Below are positions 45,854 to 55,084 of a DNA stretch of 64,000 nt, piece after piece. Origin of the DNA: JARFVT01 sp036677425 (lineage in GTDB: Bacteria > Pseudomonadota > Alphaproteobacteria > UBA8366 > Aestuariispiraceae); the NCBI GenBank assembly GCA_036677425.1, contig JARFVT010000013.1:620001-684000 (forward strand). The letters run 5' to 3'. Within the stretch, counting starts at the first letter, position 1. Each line of letters starts with the position of its first letter. The notes beneath the pieces were generated by a model that was not told the origin of the DNA, ran no database searches, and was given only the letters and a program-made list of their open reading frames with translations. The position numbers and the translations under genes are program-made.

Positions 45854-45979
45854 TTAACCTTGGCGTGCTTTAAAACGCGGGTTGGTTTTATTAATAACAT
45901 AAACGCGACCCTTGCGTCGCACCACTTGGCAATCTTTATGACGATTTTTCAATGTTTTTAATGAACTTGCAACTTTCAT
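45854..45979 (-). CDS. rpmJ: 50S ribosomal protein L36, zinc-free type
   Basis: A 41-residue basic ribosomal protein, MKVASSLKTLK ... VVRRKGRVYVINKTNPRF (shown in part), ending KARQG. The strong ribosome site aggagagataag precedes the ATG. The CxxC/CxxxxH zinc-binding pattern of standard L36 is absent (one cysteine only), which marks the C-minus type common in alphaproteobacteria. It is monocistronic with its own terminator. Confidence 0.95.
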   Translation of the reverse strand: MKVASSLKTLKNRHKDCQVVRRKGRVYVINKTNPRFKARQG

Positions 45980-46131
45980 CTTATCTCTCCTAATAAACTG
46001 CGCTATATTCTTAAGATATAGAAACAATTAATTGTTATCATAACGTATCATTAAATTTGAGCGGAAAATAAGCGGTCAATGAAGTGATGTCAATGCATAA
46101 GGTTGGCGATTAGTAAAAAAATATGTTTTTT

Positions 46132-47097
46132 CTATATGCTTTCGCCACCGCGTGTTGCATGGATGCGCATATAGTGCATTTCGCCTGTTTCTAATGCTTT
46201 ATTTATTTGCATCCAATATTTGGCCTCGTTTATAAGCAATTTTATAAAATCATCGGTCATTTCAGATTTTTCTAGACTTTGAACAAGATTGCCCCAAGCA
46301 TCAAGAATCATTTTACTATATTCCTTGGTTCTATTTTCATGGACATGCAGGTTCATATTTTTATTTATTATCGCCCTTCGATAATTATCCATAGTCCAAG
46401 GATGGGGCGCAAACTCACCAAACCCTTTACGCCATTCGTCGATGGCTTTATTTTCTTCAGATTTTTCTTGCTTATATACATAATCAGTTAAAATAAGATG
46501 TCCACGTGGTTTTAACGATTTAAACATAATATCAATCATATTTTGTTTATTTGTTATGTTAAATAATGATTCCCGCATTAATATTGCGTCATAACGCTTT
46601 TCGCGTAATATTAGCTTGTCAGGATCAAAGAATTTTATCGGTGCCTTTTTACCCATACCATGTAAAATAGAAAGCTGATTTGCCTTATTTGCTAAGATCT
46701 CATCAGTTCCCATGCCCTCGCTCCAAAGCTGAAACTCTTTGGCTATACGTCTTATGGACCCACCTTGACCCGCACATAGGTCAAGCATTGTTTTTGAAGA
46801 ATCAAGCCCGACTGGCTGGATAAGGTTTAAAGAATAATCAGTTCCACCGGGTAGAATTACTTCTTCACAATTTTTACCACCCCATAATCGATTGCAAAAT
46901 TTCAGTCTTGAATCTGACCATATGGCGGTATCATCTTTATGTTTTGCCGCATGGTCATTGTCTGTTTGATTGTAAGAGCTATCTGTTGTATTTTCATTTG
47001 ATAAAAGCTCACTTGCATTGACACCATTCCACCATGCCTTAAGACGCAGCATAAATGAAATTCTATCTGTGTTACAGTTTCTATCTTCTAATGCCAT
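46132..47097 (-). CDS. Class I SAM-dependent methyltransferase
   Basis: This 321-residue protein has a Rossmann-type methyltransferase fold. The SAM-binding motif I reads MLDLCAGQGGSIRRIAKE (near 107-124), an acidic residue follows in GMGTDE, and RYDAILMRESLFNI (near 167) is motif II. The glutamine/glycine in motif I is unusual but fits small-molecule methyltransferases. An N-terminal helix with WWNG and a polar Asn/Asp-rich stretch precede the domain. The substrate is unknown, and the neighbours (rpmJ, a lipoprotein) give no hint. Confidence 0.75.
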   Translation of the reverse strand: MALEDRNCNTDRISFMLRLKAWWNGVNASELLSNENTTDSSYNQTDNDHAAKHKDDTAIWSDSRLKFCNRLWGGKNCEEVILPGGTDYSLNLIQPVGLDSSKTMLDLCAGQGGSIRRIAKEFQLWSEGMGTDEILANKANQLSILHGMGKKAPIKFFDPDKLILREKRYDAILMRESLFNITNKQNMIDIMFKSLKPRGHLILTDYVYKQEKSEENKAIDEWRKGFGEFAPHPWTMDNYRRAIINKNMNLHVHENRTKEYSKMILDAWGNLVQSLEKSEMTDDFIKLLINEAKYWMQINKALETGEMHYMRIHATRGGESI

Positions 47098-47185
47098 TAT
47101 TTTATGTTATAACTGTTATAATAATATATAAACTAATATATTATATATTATTTAGCATGAAGTAAAGTTTAAATAAATATCAAAT

Positions 47186-47245
47186 ATTTAGGAGTAATAA
47201 CAATTATTTAGGAGTAATAACGATTATTTAGGAGTAATAACAATA
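47186..47245. repeat. Three 20-base direct repeats upstream of the methyltransferase gene
   Basis: Units atttaggagtaataacaatt start at 47186, 47206 and 47226 (single-base changes). They lie between two minus-strand genes, after the lipoprotein gene and before the methyltransferase gene, where its promoter or an operator would be. Confidence 0.9.
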
Positions 47246-47256
47246 TATATAGTTAT

Positions 47257-47742
47257 TTAAATAACCACCCAGTCACCCCTAGATGTTTGGCATGCCTTGT
47301 TCTTGCCTATGCTGGTTTTTTTGTTGGCAGTTAGGGAAATTTCATATTCGCGGCATAATCGACCATTTGCATCTTTATAACCCTTAACAGGGGTGATTGC
47401 GCCGCTGTTACCAGATTGTTGGTTCTTCCATGCGGTTGTTTCGCCAATTTTGGCTTTGCTTAGGCTTTTATATGCCGCATCTTTCATATATAGGCGATCA
47501 TATTTTGTTAATTTATTGGCGGTCATATATCCAACAGCACCACCAAGCATAAAGCCTATCGATGCACTAATCGCTGGGTTTCCTGGTGAAATGTAATTAC
47601 CGATAATGCCGCCTAAAACTGCGCCAGCCATCGTGCCAAATACAATTTTTTCTTCATTAGAATTTGGATCAGCAGTAAGGCATCCTGATAGGCTTGTGAA
47701 AATTATAATGCTAAAGGAAATAGCTAATATGGTATTTTTCAT
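47257..47742 (-). CDS. Glycine-zipper outer-membrane lipoprotein (17-kDa antigen-like)
   Basis: The 161-residue protein has a lipoprotein signal ending in LSGC (cysteine 21). It then has a glycine-zipper two-helix segment (FGTMAGAVLGGIIGNY and ASIGFMLGGAVGYM) and a C-terminal domain with the family ending GRLCREYEISL and TSRGDWVVI. This is the layout of rickettsial 17-kDa surface antigens and related lipoproteins. It is probably anchored in the outer membrane. The exact role is unknown. Confidence 0.83.
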   Translation of the reverse strand: MKNTILAISFSIIIFTSLSGCLTADPNSNEEKIVFGTMAGAVLGGIIGNYISPGNPAISASIGFMLGGAVGYMTANKLTKYDRLYMKDAAYKSLSKAKIGETTAWKNQQSGNSGAITPVKGYKDANGRLCREYEISLTANKKTSIGKNKACQTSRGDWVVI

Positions 47743-47953
47743 AGTCTACTCATAATGTTGAATATTTAAATTTAAATTATTTCAATATTTTTTTTATCTT
47801 AACTTGATTTTAGTATAAAGCAATATATATGCCATTATTATTTTGTTTAATAAGTTTGCGCCAATTGCTGCATTCCAATATATGTAATATTGAGTATTGG
47901 AAATAAATCCATAAAAATTTAATAATGTATAAAATATATAAATCTGGAATAAT

Positions 47954-49762
47954 ATGCCATCTTCACCGCATTATCTTTCTCCCGATAATAAAGGGCAGAC
48001 GCTGCAATTAACCAAACGTATTTGGCGTGAATATATAAGCCATTATTGGGGACGGTTATTGATCGCCATAACCTGTATGGTTATTGTTGGTGCTGTTACT
48101 GCGGCGACGGTTAAATTGGTTGAGCCAACCATTGACCGCTTATTTATAAATAAAGAAGAAAATTTACTTTTTTTGCTGGCTGGTGGCTATTTTATTTTAT
48201 TATCTATTAATGGTTTTGCCAATTTAATTCAATCGGTTTTGATGCAAGATATTGGTTTGCGTAGTGTTGAAAAGTTACAAAAACAAATGTTTGCTAGCTT
48301 ACAAAATGTTGAATTGCAATTTTTGCACGATAATGGTGCAGCCAATCAATTATCGCGATTTACAACCGATGTTAATATTTTACGCGATACTATTTCAAAG
48401 GTTTTTACTGGCTTTGGTCGTGATTTAATGAAGGTTATATTTCTGTTGGCAACTGTTATAATGCTTAATTCGGAAATGGCTTTGGCAGTGTTTATATTCA
48501 TCCCGATTAGTGTCTTTCCAGTTTTACGGATCGGGCGCAGATTGCGTAAACTAACGGGTAATATGCAAAATTCAATGGCAAAGATGTTATCCATATTAGA
48601 TGATTCATTAAAAGGTGCAATGCAGACAAAATCCTATAATATGCAAGAATATGAGAAATCTCGCAACGCAAAACAATTTCATATTATTTATAAATTATTA
48701 TATAAATCAACAAGAACCAGATCGCTTTCATATCCAATTATGGACACCCTAAGCGGGGCGGTGGCGGCGGCGGTTATTTCCTATGGTGGTTATTTAATAA
48801 TAAATGATGATATGACTACGGGACAGTTTATGGCTATTTTTATGGCTGTTGTGGCAATTGCACAGCCGATGAAAAGCCTAGCTAATTTAAATTCTTCATT
48901 TCAAGAAGGCTTATCAGGCGCGCAGAGAATATTTAACCTGATCGATTATGTGCCGAAAATACAAGATAAAACCGACGCAATTATTTTTAAGCCAAATAAA
49001 GGCCATGTGGAAATTAAAGATATTGATTTTTCATATGATAATAAGGCCCAAATTTTTACTGGTCTTAATTTAGAAATACCCGCAGGAAAAACCATCGCCC
49101 TTGTTGGGGGAAGCGGTGGCGGCAAATCAACATTGCTTAATTTATTGCCGCGATTTTATGATATTGATAAAGGCGCTATCTTAATTGATGGTCAAAATAT
49201 CAAGGATTTAACACAAGCAAGTCTGCGGGCATCGATTGGCCTTGTCAGCCAACAAACGGCACTTTTTAATGATACGATAATGACAAATATTGCCTATGGT
49301 AAAATTGGTGCAACCGATGATGAAATTGTTGCAGCGGCAAAATTGGCGGCGGCCCATAAATTTATTATGGATATGCCAGATGGTTATGAAAGCCAAGTGG
49401 GCGAAATGGGCGTTAAGTTATCTGGTGGACAGCGACAAAGGATAGCAATCGCGCGGGCAATATTAAAAAATGCACCATTATTATTATTAGACGAAGCAAC
49501 ATCCGCTCTTGACGCGGAATCTGAGCGTTATGTGCAATTGGCATTGGATAATTTAATGAAGGGTCGAACGACCTTGGTTATTGCCCATCGATTATCAACG
49601 GTAAAAGATGCCGATATTATTTATGTTATAGATAAGGGAAAAATAGCCGAGCAGGGTAAACATGATGATTTATTAAAATTAAATGGTATTTATAATAATC
49701 TTTATAGAAATCAATTTCACGATCAAATTGACCTATCATCCACCAATAAAATGGCGGAATGA
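47954..49762 (+). CDS. msbA: Lipid A export ABC transporter MsbA
   Basis: It flips lipid A-core across the inner membrane. The 602-residue half-transporter has six transmembrane helices (about 25-310) and an ATPase domain with Walker A LVGGSGGGKSTLLN (near 380), the Q loop, the signature LSGGQRQRIAIARA (near 488), Walker B LLLLDEATSALD and the switch histidine IAHRLST. It heads a run of lipid A genes, which is why I prefer MsbA over a generic multidrug exporter. Confidence 0.9.
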   Translation: MPSSPHYLSPDNKGQTLQLTKRIWREYISHYWGRLLIAITCMVIVGAVTAATVKLVEPTIDRLFINKEENLLFLLAGGYFILLSINGFANLIQSVLMQDIGLRSVEKLQKQMFASLQNVELQFLHDNGAANQLSRFTTDVNILRDTISKVFTGFGRDLMKVIFLLATVIMLNSEMALAVFIFIPISVFPVLRIGRRLRKLTGNMQNSMAKMLSILDDSLKGAMQTKSYNMQEYEKSRNAKQFHIIYKLLYKSTRTRSLSYPIMDTLSGAVAAAVISYGGYLIINDDMTTGQFMAIFMAVVAIAQPMKSLANLNSSFQEGLSGAQRIFNLIDYVPKIQDKTDAIIFKPNKGHVEIKDIDFSYDNKAQIFTGLNLEIPAGKTIALVGGSGGGKSTLLNLLPRFYDIDKGAILIDGQNIKDLTQASLRASIGLVSQQTALFNDTIMTNIAYGKIGATDDEIVAAAKLAAAHKFIMDMPDGYESQVGEMGVKLSGGQRQRIAIARAILKNAPLLLLDEATSALDAESERYVQLALDNLMKGRTTLVIAHRLSTVKDADIIYVIDKGKIAEQGKHDDLLKLNGIYNNLYRNQFHDQIDLSSTNKMAE

Positions 49763-49768
49763 ATATTA

Positions 49769-50512
49769 ATGTTAAAGTTTTTTATAAATAAAAGTTGGTT
49801 TAGAAATATTATATGTTGGTTAATTGCGAAATATTTATACCTTGTATATATAACTAGCCGATGGGATATAAAAAATTTAGAATTATTATGTGAAATGCAG
49901 GCAAATGGTGCATTCATACCAATAATGTGGCATAATCGTATCGCCATGCCAATTTTTGCATGGGGGAATGAAAAAGCATTATTAACCATATTAGTATCTG
50001 GTCATAAAGATGGTATATTTGTTAGCAAAAGCTTAGGTAATCTTGGTGCAAATAGCATTTCTATTCCACCAAAAACCTCAGCAGCTGGTGCAATAAAAAG
50101 AATGGTTAAATTGTTAAAGTCAGGCAATCCCATTGTGATCACTCCTGATGGACCAAGGGGACCGCGGTTTATAATGAAAAATGGTGCAATAATCGCTTCA
50201 AAATTATCAAAAGCACCTATTATTTTGGTTACATATTCCATATCAAGGCGTAAAATAATTAATAGTTGGGATAAATTTATTGGACCATTACCATTTGCCA
50301 AGGGTATAATTGCCTTTTCTAAAGTACAGCAATTACCAATTAAGGCTGATGCAAAGGCCATCACTGAATATCAAGTTTTATTAGAAAAGGAATTGGTCAA
50401 TTTTACCAATAAAATAGATCAAGAACTAGGCTTGCTGCCGATTGCCGCCGCGTCCATGGCAGAAAATGCAAAAATTAAAATCAAAAAAATAGCAAGGCGT
50501 GCTGCTAAATGA
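49769..50512 (+). CDS. DUF374 lysophospholipid acyltransferase-like protein
   Basis: This 247-residue protein belongs to the LPLAT-like DUF374 family found in LPS operons. IMWHNRIAMPIF (near 51) takes the place of the HxxxxD active-site motif, and the substrate-binding block is ITPDGPRGPRF (near 124). One N-terminal hydrophobic segment may anchor it. Its exact reaction is not settled; transfer or trimming of acyl groups on lipid A precursors is plausible. It overlaps waaA by 4 bases. Confidence 0.85.
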   Translation: MLKFFINKSWFRNIICWLIAKYLYLVYITSRWDIKNLELLCEMQANGAFIPIMWHNRIAMPIFAWGNEKALLTILVSGHKDGIFVSKSLGNLGANSISIPPKTSAAGAIKRMVKLLKSGNPIVITPDGPRGPRFIMKNGAIIASKLSKAPIILVTYSISRRKIINSWDKFIGPLPFAKGIIAFSKVQQLPIKADAKAITEYQVLLEKELVNFTNKIDQELGLLPIAAASMAENAKIKIKKIARRAAK

Positions 50513-51813
50513 ATATTTTAGGCTTTTATAAATGGGCGACAACCCTTATCTGGCCATTATTATGGTTGTTTTTATCAAGACGAAAATTGACGGGAAAAGA
50601 ACATCCAACTAGATATAAAGAACGCCGTGGATATGCCTCTATCAAGCGCCCTAAGAATAAACTAATATGGATACATGCGGCCAGCGTAGGCGAGGCAATG
50701 TCGTCATTGGCCTTGATTGGTGCATTATTAAATCTTGATAAAGACCTTTATATATTATTAACAACTGGCACGGTTACTTCGGCGGCGGTGATGGCAAATA
50801 AATTACCAAAAACAAGGGTTGTTCATCAATTTATACCCGTTGATCGTCCAAAATGGGTAAGGCGTTTTATAAAATATTGGCAGCCGGATTTATCAATTTG
50901 GCTAGAGTCTGAATTATGGCCAAATTTAATTGCTGAGACGGTTAAAGCTGGCTCGCCATTGTTATTAATCAATGGTCGAATGTCGGAAAGTTCATTTAAT
51001 AAATGGAAGCGTTTACCAAGCGTTGCAGCAAAAATACTTGGTTCATTTGATCTATGCTTAGGCCAAAGTATAAAAGACAGCGCAAGATTAAAAGCATTAG
51101 GTGCAAATAATATTTTATCGCTTGGTAATTTAAAATTGGCGGCAAAGCCATTGGATTATAATAAAGCGCAATTTATTAAATTTAAAAAATATATGTCTAT
51201 GCGTAATATTTATGTAGCAGCCAGCACGCACCCAGGGGAGGAGCGAATAATTGCTGAAGCACATTTATTATTGCGGCAAAAATATTCAAAAATTTTAACC
51301 ATAATTGCCCCGCGCCATCCAGATAGAGCCGATGTTATTGAAGCCGATATAATATCGCATGGTTTAAAAATACAACGGCGTTCAGTCCTTGGTCATGAAA
51401 TACCAGATGAGGATTGCGATATATATTTAGTTGATAGCCTTGGTGAATTGGGTTTATTCTATCGATTAACAGATATAGTTTTTTTAGGCGGTACATTGGC
51501 GACTGATGTGGGGGGGCATAATCCTGTTGAGCCAGCGCAGCTTGATTGCGCGATAATTCGTGGCTCTGATATGTCTAATTTCACTAATTTTGCCGCTGCA
51601 CTAGATAAATTAGACGGCAGTATAGTAATAAATGATGCAAAAACATTAGCATCACAATTAGACGCATTATTTAGTGATAATAAATTATTGGCGCGTCAAA
51701 TAGCTGCTAGCAATAAATTTGCTGATCAGGGCAATGCGGTTCTTGATGATGTTATTAAGGAAATAACGCCATTTTTACCATTAACATCTAAAGATAAAAA
51801 TATAAAAGACTGA
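50509..51813 (+). CDS. waaA: 3-deoxy-D-manno-octulosonic acid (Kdo) transferase
   Basis: WaaA adds Kdo from CMP-Kdo to lipid IVA on the inner membrane. The 434-residue GT30 enzyme has an N-terminal membrane helix, IWIHAASVGEAMSS with the catalytic glutamate (near 53-66), the WLESELWPNL segment (near 132), TIIAPRHPDRA, and the C-terminal sugar-nucleotide site VGGHNPVEPAQ near 340. It starts within an ATGA overlap with the DUF374 gene. Confidence 0.95.
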   Translation: MNILGFYKWATTLIWPLLWLFLSRRKLTGKEHPTRYKERRGYASIKRPKNKLIWIHAASVGEAMSSLALIGALLNLDKDLYILLTTGTVTSAAVMANKLPKTRVVHQFIPVDRPKWVRRFIKYWQPDLSIWLESELWPNLIAETVKAGSPLLLINGRMSESSFNKWKRLPSVAAKILGSFDLCLGQSIKDSARLKALGANNILSLGNLKLAAKPLDYNKAQFIKFKKYMSMRNIYVAASTHPGEERIIAEAHLLLRQKYSKILTIIAPRHPDRADVIEADIISHGLKIQRRSVLGHEIPDEDCDIYLVDSLGELGLFYRLTDIVFLGGTLATDVGGHNPVEPAQLDCAIIRGSDMSNFTNFAAALDKLDGSIVINDAKTLASQLDALFSDNKLLARQIAASNKFADQGNAVLDDVIKEITPFLPLTSKDKNIKD

Positions 51814-51823
51814 TGGATTAAAA

Positions 51824-52822
51824 ATGCAAGCACCAAAATTTTGGCAAAAATCTGATAAACTATCAATCGCATCAATCATGCTTTTGCCATTGGCTTTGAT
51901 TTATAAAAATATAGGGCTTATGCGACAAAAACTTGCAAATCAATATAAAGCAAATATTCCTGTTATTTGTATCGGTAATATTATTGCAGGTGGTGTCGGT
52001 AAAACACCTGTTGCATTGTATTTAGGCCAATATCTTAAAGAAAAATATGTTAATATTCACTATTTAAGCCGTGGCTATGGTGCAAAATTATCTGGCGTTA
52101 TTAAGGTTGATATTAATAACCATTCGGCAATTGATGTGGGCGATGAACCATTATTATTAGCAGAGATCGCAACAACATGGATTGCAAAAAACAGGGTGGA
52201 TGGGGTTAAGGCGGCGGTGGCTTCTGGTGCGGATATAATAATAATGGATGATGGTTTTCAAAACCCATATCTTTATAAGGATTTATCATTGGTGGTGGTC
52301 GATGCGGCTGTTGGCTTCGGCAATGGAAAAATAATTCCATCGGGGCCATTGCGTGAAACTATTAAAAACGGCCTGTCCCGTGCCGATGGGGTAATATTAA
52401 TTGGTGATGATGAAATGCCAGTTGAATTATCAAAATTTGATAGCGATAAAATTTATCATGCTATCCTAAAACCTGATATTGATTGGCTTAATAATGATGG
52501 TGATTATATAGCCTTTGCAGGTATCGGACGACCAAGTAAATTTTTCTCTAGCCTGAAATCAGCAGGAGTAAAGATAAGTCGATGCTATTCCTATGGCGAT
52601 CATTATAATTATAAAAATAGTGATTTAGAATATTTACGTAAAAAAGCCAAGCAATATTTAGCCAAATTAATCACCACTAAGAAAGATATTTTACGCATAT
52701 CAAAACACCAACGCAAAGATATTGCCGTTTTTCCGATTATGTTATATTGCCATGATAATGAAAATCTTCATCGGCAAATAAATAAAATATTGACAGATAA
52801 TGGCATTAAATATGAGCAATAA
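51824..52822 (+). CDS. lpxK: Tetraacyldisaccharide 4'-kinase
   Basis: LpxK phosphorylates the 4' position of the lipid A disaccharide. The 332-residue protein has the P-loop-like GNIIAGGVGKTPVALYLG (near 48-65), followed by LSRGYGAKLSG, VGDEPLLLA, and the conserved IIMDDGFQNPYLYKDLS (near 140-156). It follows waaA by 10 bases and overlaps the LpxL-like gene. Confidence 0.95.
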   Translation: MQAPKFWQKSDKLSIASIMLLPLALIYKNIGLMRQKLANQYKANIPVICIGNIIAGGVGKTPVALYLGQYLKEKYVNIHYLSRGYGAKLSGVIKVDINNHSAIDVGDEPLLLAEIATTWIAKNRVDGVKAAVASGADIIIMDDGFQNPYLYKDLSLVVVDAAVGFGNGKIIPSGPLRETIKNGLSRADGVILIGDDEMPVELSKFDSDKIYHAILKPDIDWLNNDGDYIAFAGIGRPSKFFSSLKSAGVKISRCYSYGDHYNYKNSDLEYLRKKAKQYLAKLITTKKDILRISKHQRKDIAVFPIMLYCHDNENLHRQINKILTDNGIKYEQ

Positions 52823-53714
52823 AAATAATAGTAAATTAATAAGACGTTATTTTATATACCCATTACAGGCAGTATTTTTTTATATATTTCTATATTCTAT
52901 AAGGATAATGCCATTTGATATGGCATCGGCAATTGGTAGTTTCATTGGGCGTAAAATTGGTAAATATTTTAAGGCTAATAAGATTGCGAGGAAAAATTTA
53001 GTTAAAGCTTTCCCTGAAAAAACAAAGCCAGAAATAGATAAAATTATCATTGGTATGTGGGATAATTTAGGTAGGGTGGCGTTTGAATGGCCACAATTAG
53101 ATTTAATCGATATAACAAAAAATGATTCGCGGGTGGAAATAATTGGGCGGCAATATTTAATAGATGCCTATGCAACGGGTAAAAGTTCAATTGCCTTTTC
53201 TGCACATATGAGCAATTGGGAAATAGCCCCCTTGTCAATTTTTCAATGCGGTGTTGAAATATCAAGCATTTATCGCAGCGCATCAAACCCTTTGATTGAT
53301 AAATTAATTACCAAATTTCGTTATAAATTTAATAGCGAGCTTATCCCAAAAGGTCGAAAAGGTGCGCGGGATATATTAAGGGTTTTAGCAAAAAATAGAA
53401 TGCTGGCGATGTTGGTTGATCAAAAATTAAACGAAGGCTTACCAGTAAAATTTTTTGGCAGGGATGCAATGACACCAACGGCAGCAGCGGAATTATCGCT
53501 GCGTTTAAAATGCCCGTTATTACCCATAAGACAGGAACGAATTAATGATAATCATTTTAAAATCACGGTTATGCCGCCATTAGAATTGCCAGATACGGGT
53601 AATAAAAAAGATGATGTAATGATATTATTGAATCAAATGAATGGTCTAATCGAACAATGGATAAGGGATCGACCAGAACAATGGTTCTGGGTGCATAATC
53701 GTTGGCCTAATTAA
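52812..53714 (+). CDS. lpxL: LpxL/HtrB-type lipid A late acyltransferase
   Basis: It adds a secondary acyl chain to Kdo-lipid A. The roughly 300-residue protein has one N-terminal membrane helix, the catalytic HxxxxE motif in AHMSNWEIAPL (near 133), a segment SIYRSASNPL, then MLVDQKLNEGLPVKFFGR with the conserved aspartate, and ends with the family motif QWFWVHNRWPN. The start is ATG 52812 or ATG 52800; both overlap lpxK. I cannot tell LpxL from LpxM/LpxP-type specificity. Confidence 0.88.
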   Translation: MSNKNNSKLIRRYFIYPLQAVFFYIFLYSIRIMPFDMASAIGSFIGRKIGKYFKANKIARKNLVKAFPEKTKPEIDKIIIGMWDNLGRVAFEWPQLDLIDITKNDSRVEIIGRQYLIDAYATGKSSIAFSAHMSNWEIAPLSIFQCGVEISSIYRSASNPLIDKLITKFRYKFNSELIPKGRKGARDILRVLAKNRMLAMLVDQKLNEGLPVKFFGRDAMTPTAAAELSLRLKCPLLPIRQERINDNHFKITVMPPLELPDTGNKKDDVMILLNQMNGLIEQWIRDRPEQWFWVHNRWPN

Positions 53715-53717
53715 ATA

Positions 53718-54809
53718 TTAATTAAGGTCATTCCAAATTTTATCGGCAATATCATTATATATCAAACTATGTTGGTTGTTTGGTTGTGATATAACGATTG
53801 GGTTACCATTATCCGATGTGGTTCTGATATCCATATGTAATGGAATTTCACCTAAGAATTTACAATCGAGCTTTTTAGCCTCAGCCCTTGCACCGCCATG
53901 ACCAAATATATCCGATTGATGACCGCATTGTGGGCAGAGAAAATAGCTCATATTTTCAATGATACCTAGAACAGGCACATTGACTTTTAAAAACATATTT
54001 AATCCTTTCTTTGCATCGATCAAGGCAATATCTTGCGGTGTTGATACGATAACTGCACCATTAAGCGGTGCATTTTGCGATATGGTTAATTGTGCGTCCC
54101 CCGTGCCGGGTGGCATATCGATTATCAAAATATCAAGTTCACCCCAATTAACATCATTAAGCATTTGTTGTAATGCCCCCATCACCATTGGCCCGCGCCA
54201 TACGACGGGCTGATCTTCGGCGACCATAAAACCCATTGACATGATCTTTATGCCATAATTTTCTAATGGCTCAAGGCTATTACCATCGATGCTTTGCGGT
54301 TTGCCACTAACCCCCGTCATGCGTGGCATGCTTGGGCCAAATACATCGGCATCTAACAGGCCAACTTTCAAGCCCATTAATTTTAATGAAAGGGCAATAT
54401 TAACCGATATGGTCGATTTACCGACACCGCCTTTGCCGCTGGCAATTGCCACCATATATTTAATATTGGCCGCACCATTTATTTTTGAACTATCGGGTTT
54501 TTTAGATTTTTTTCCACTAACAGCTTGCTGTCTATTATATGATTCTTTTGCTTCTGCCGTTAATATGGCGGTTGCTGATAAAACACCGTCAATATTATTA
54601 ACGCATTGTTCGGCTTTTTTACGGATATCTTCCATTTCGTCGGCCTTTTCCGGGTCAATTTCAATGGAGAATTGCACCATGCGATCTTTAATCGCAATAC
54701 CCGATATCATACCAAGTGCAACAATATTTTTACCGCCATCGTTATTCTTTGTTGGGATTGTTATTTCTTCAAGGGCTAATAATATTTGTGCTTCGGTTGT
54801 TTTGGCCAT
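53718..54809 (-). CDS. mrp: Mrp/ApbC-type iron-sulfur cluster carrier ATPase
   Basis: It carries or assembles Fe-S clusters. The 363-residue protein has an N-terminal MIP18/DUF59 domain (about 1-85), a low-complexity linker, and a ParA-like ATPase with a deviant Walker A ASGKGGVGKSTISVNI (near 124), Walker B DILIIDMPPGTGDAQ, and the CxxC cluster motif FLCPQCGHQ (near 297). It converges with the LpxL-like gene with a 3-base gap. Confidence 0.94.
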   Translation of the reverse strand: MAKTTEAQILLALEEITIPTKNNDGGKNIVALGMISGIAIKDRMVQFSIEIDPEKADEMEDIRKKAEQCVNNIDGVLSATAILTAEAKESYNRQQAVSGKKSKKPDSSKINGAANIKYMVAIASGKGGVGKSTISVNIALSLKLMGLKVGLLDADVFGPSMPRMTGVSGKPQSIDGNSLEPLENYGIKIMSMGFMVAEDQPVVWRGPMVMGALQQMLNDVNWGELDILIIDMPPGTGDAQLTISQNAPLNGAVIVSTPQDIALIDAKKGLNMFLKVNVPVLGIIENMSYFLCPQCGHQSDIFGHGGARAEAKKLDCKFLGEIPLHMDIRTTSDNGNPIVISQPNNQHSLIYNDIADKIWNDLN

Positions 54810-55020
54810 TATTCACTGCTCCATAAGCATCAGTTATAATTAAATAAACAGATTAATTACCATGATTTAATACATTAACTATGGCAATTCATCATGAATA
54901 AACATATATGTTGTATATGGGTTGATGAAAAGAGTAAATTTTATATTATTAATAACCTATACATTGATTGCGATTAACCCTTATATATGATTATATGAAG
55001 CATTATATATTAATATAATG

Positions 55021-55058
55021 ATATGAATGATATGAATGATATGAATGATATGAATGAT
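55021..55058. repeat. 9-base tandem repeat upstream of hflK
   Basis: Four copies of atatgaatg (period 9) end about 25 bases before the hflK start. The unit length is likely to vary between strains and could alter promoter or leader spacing. Confidence 0.9.
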
Positions 55059-55084
55059 TTAACATAACAAACGGGAAATGATAT

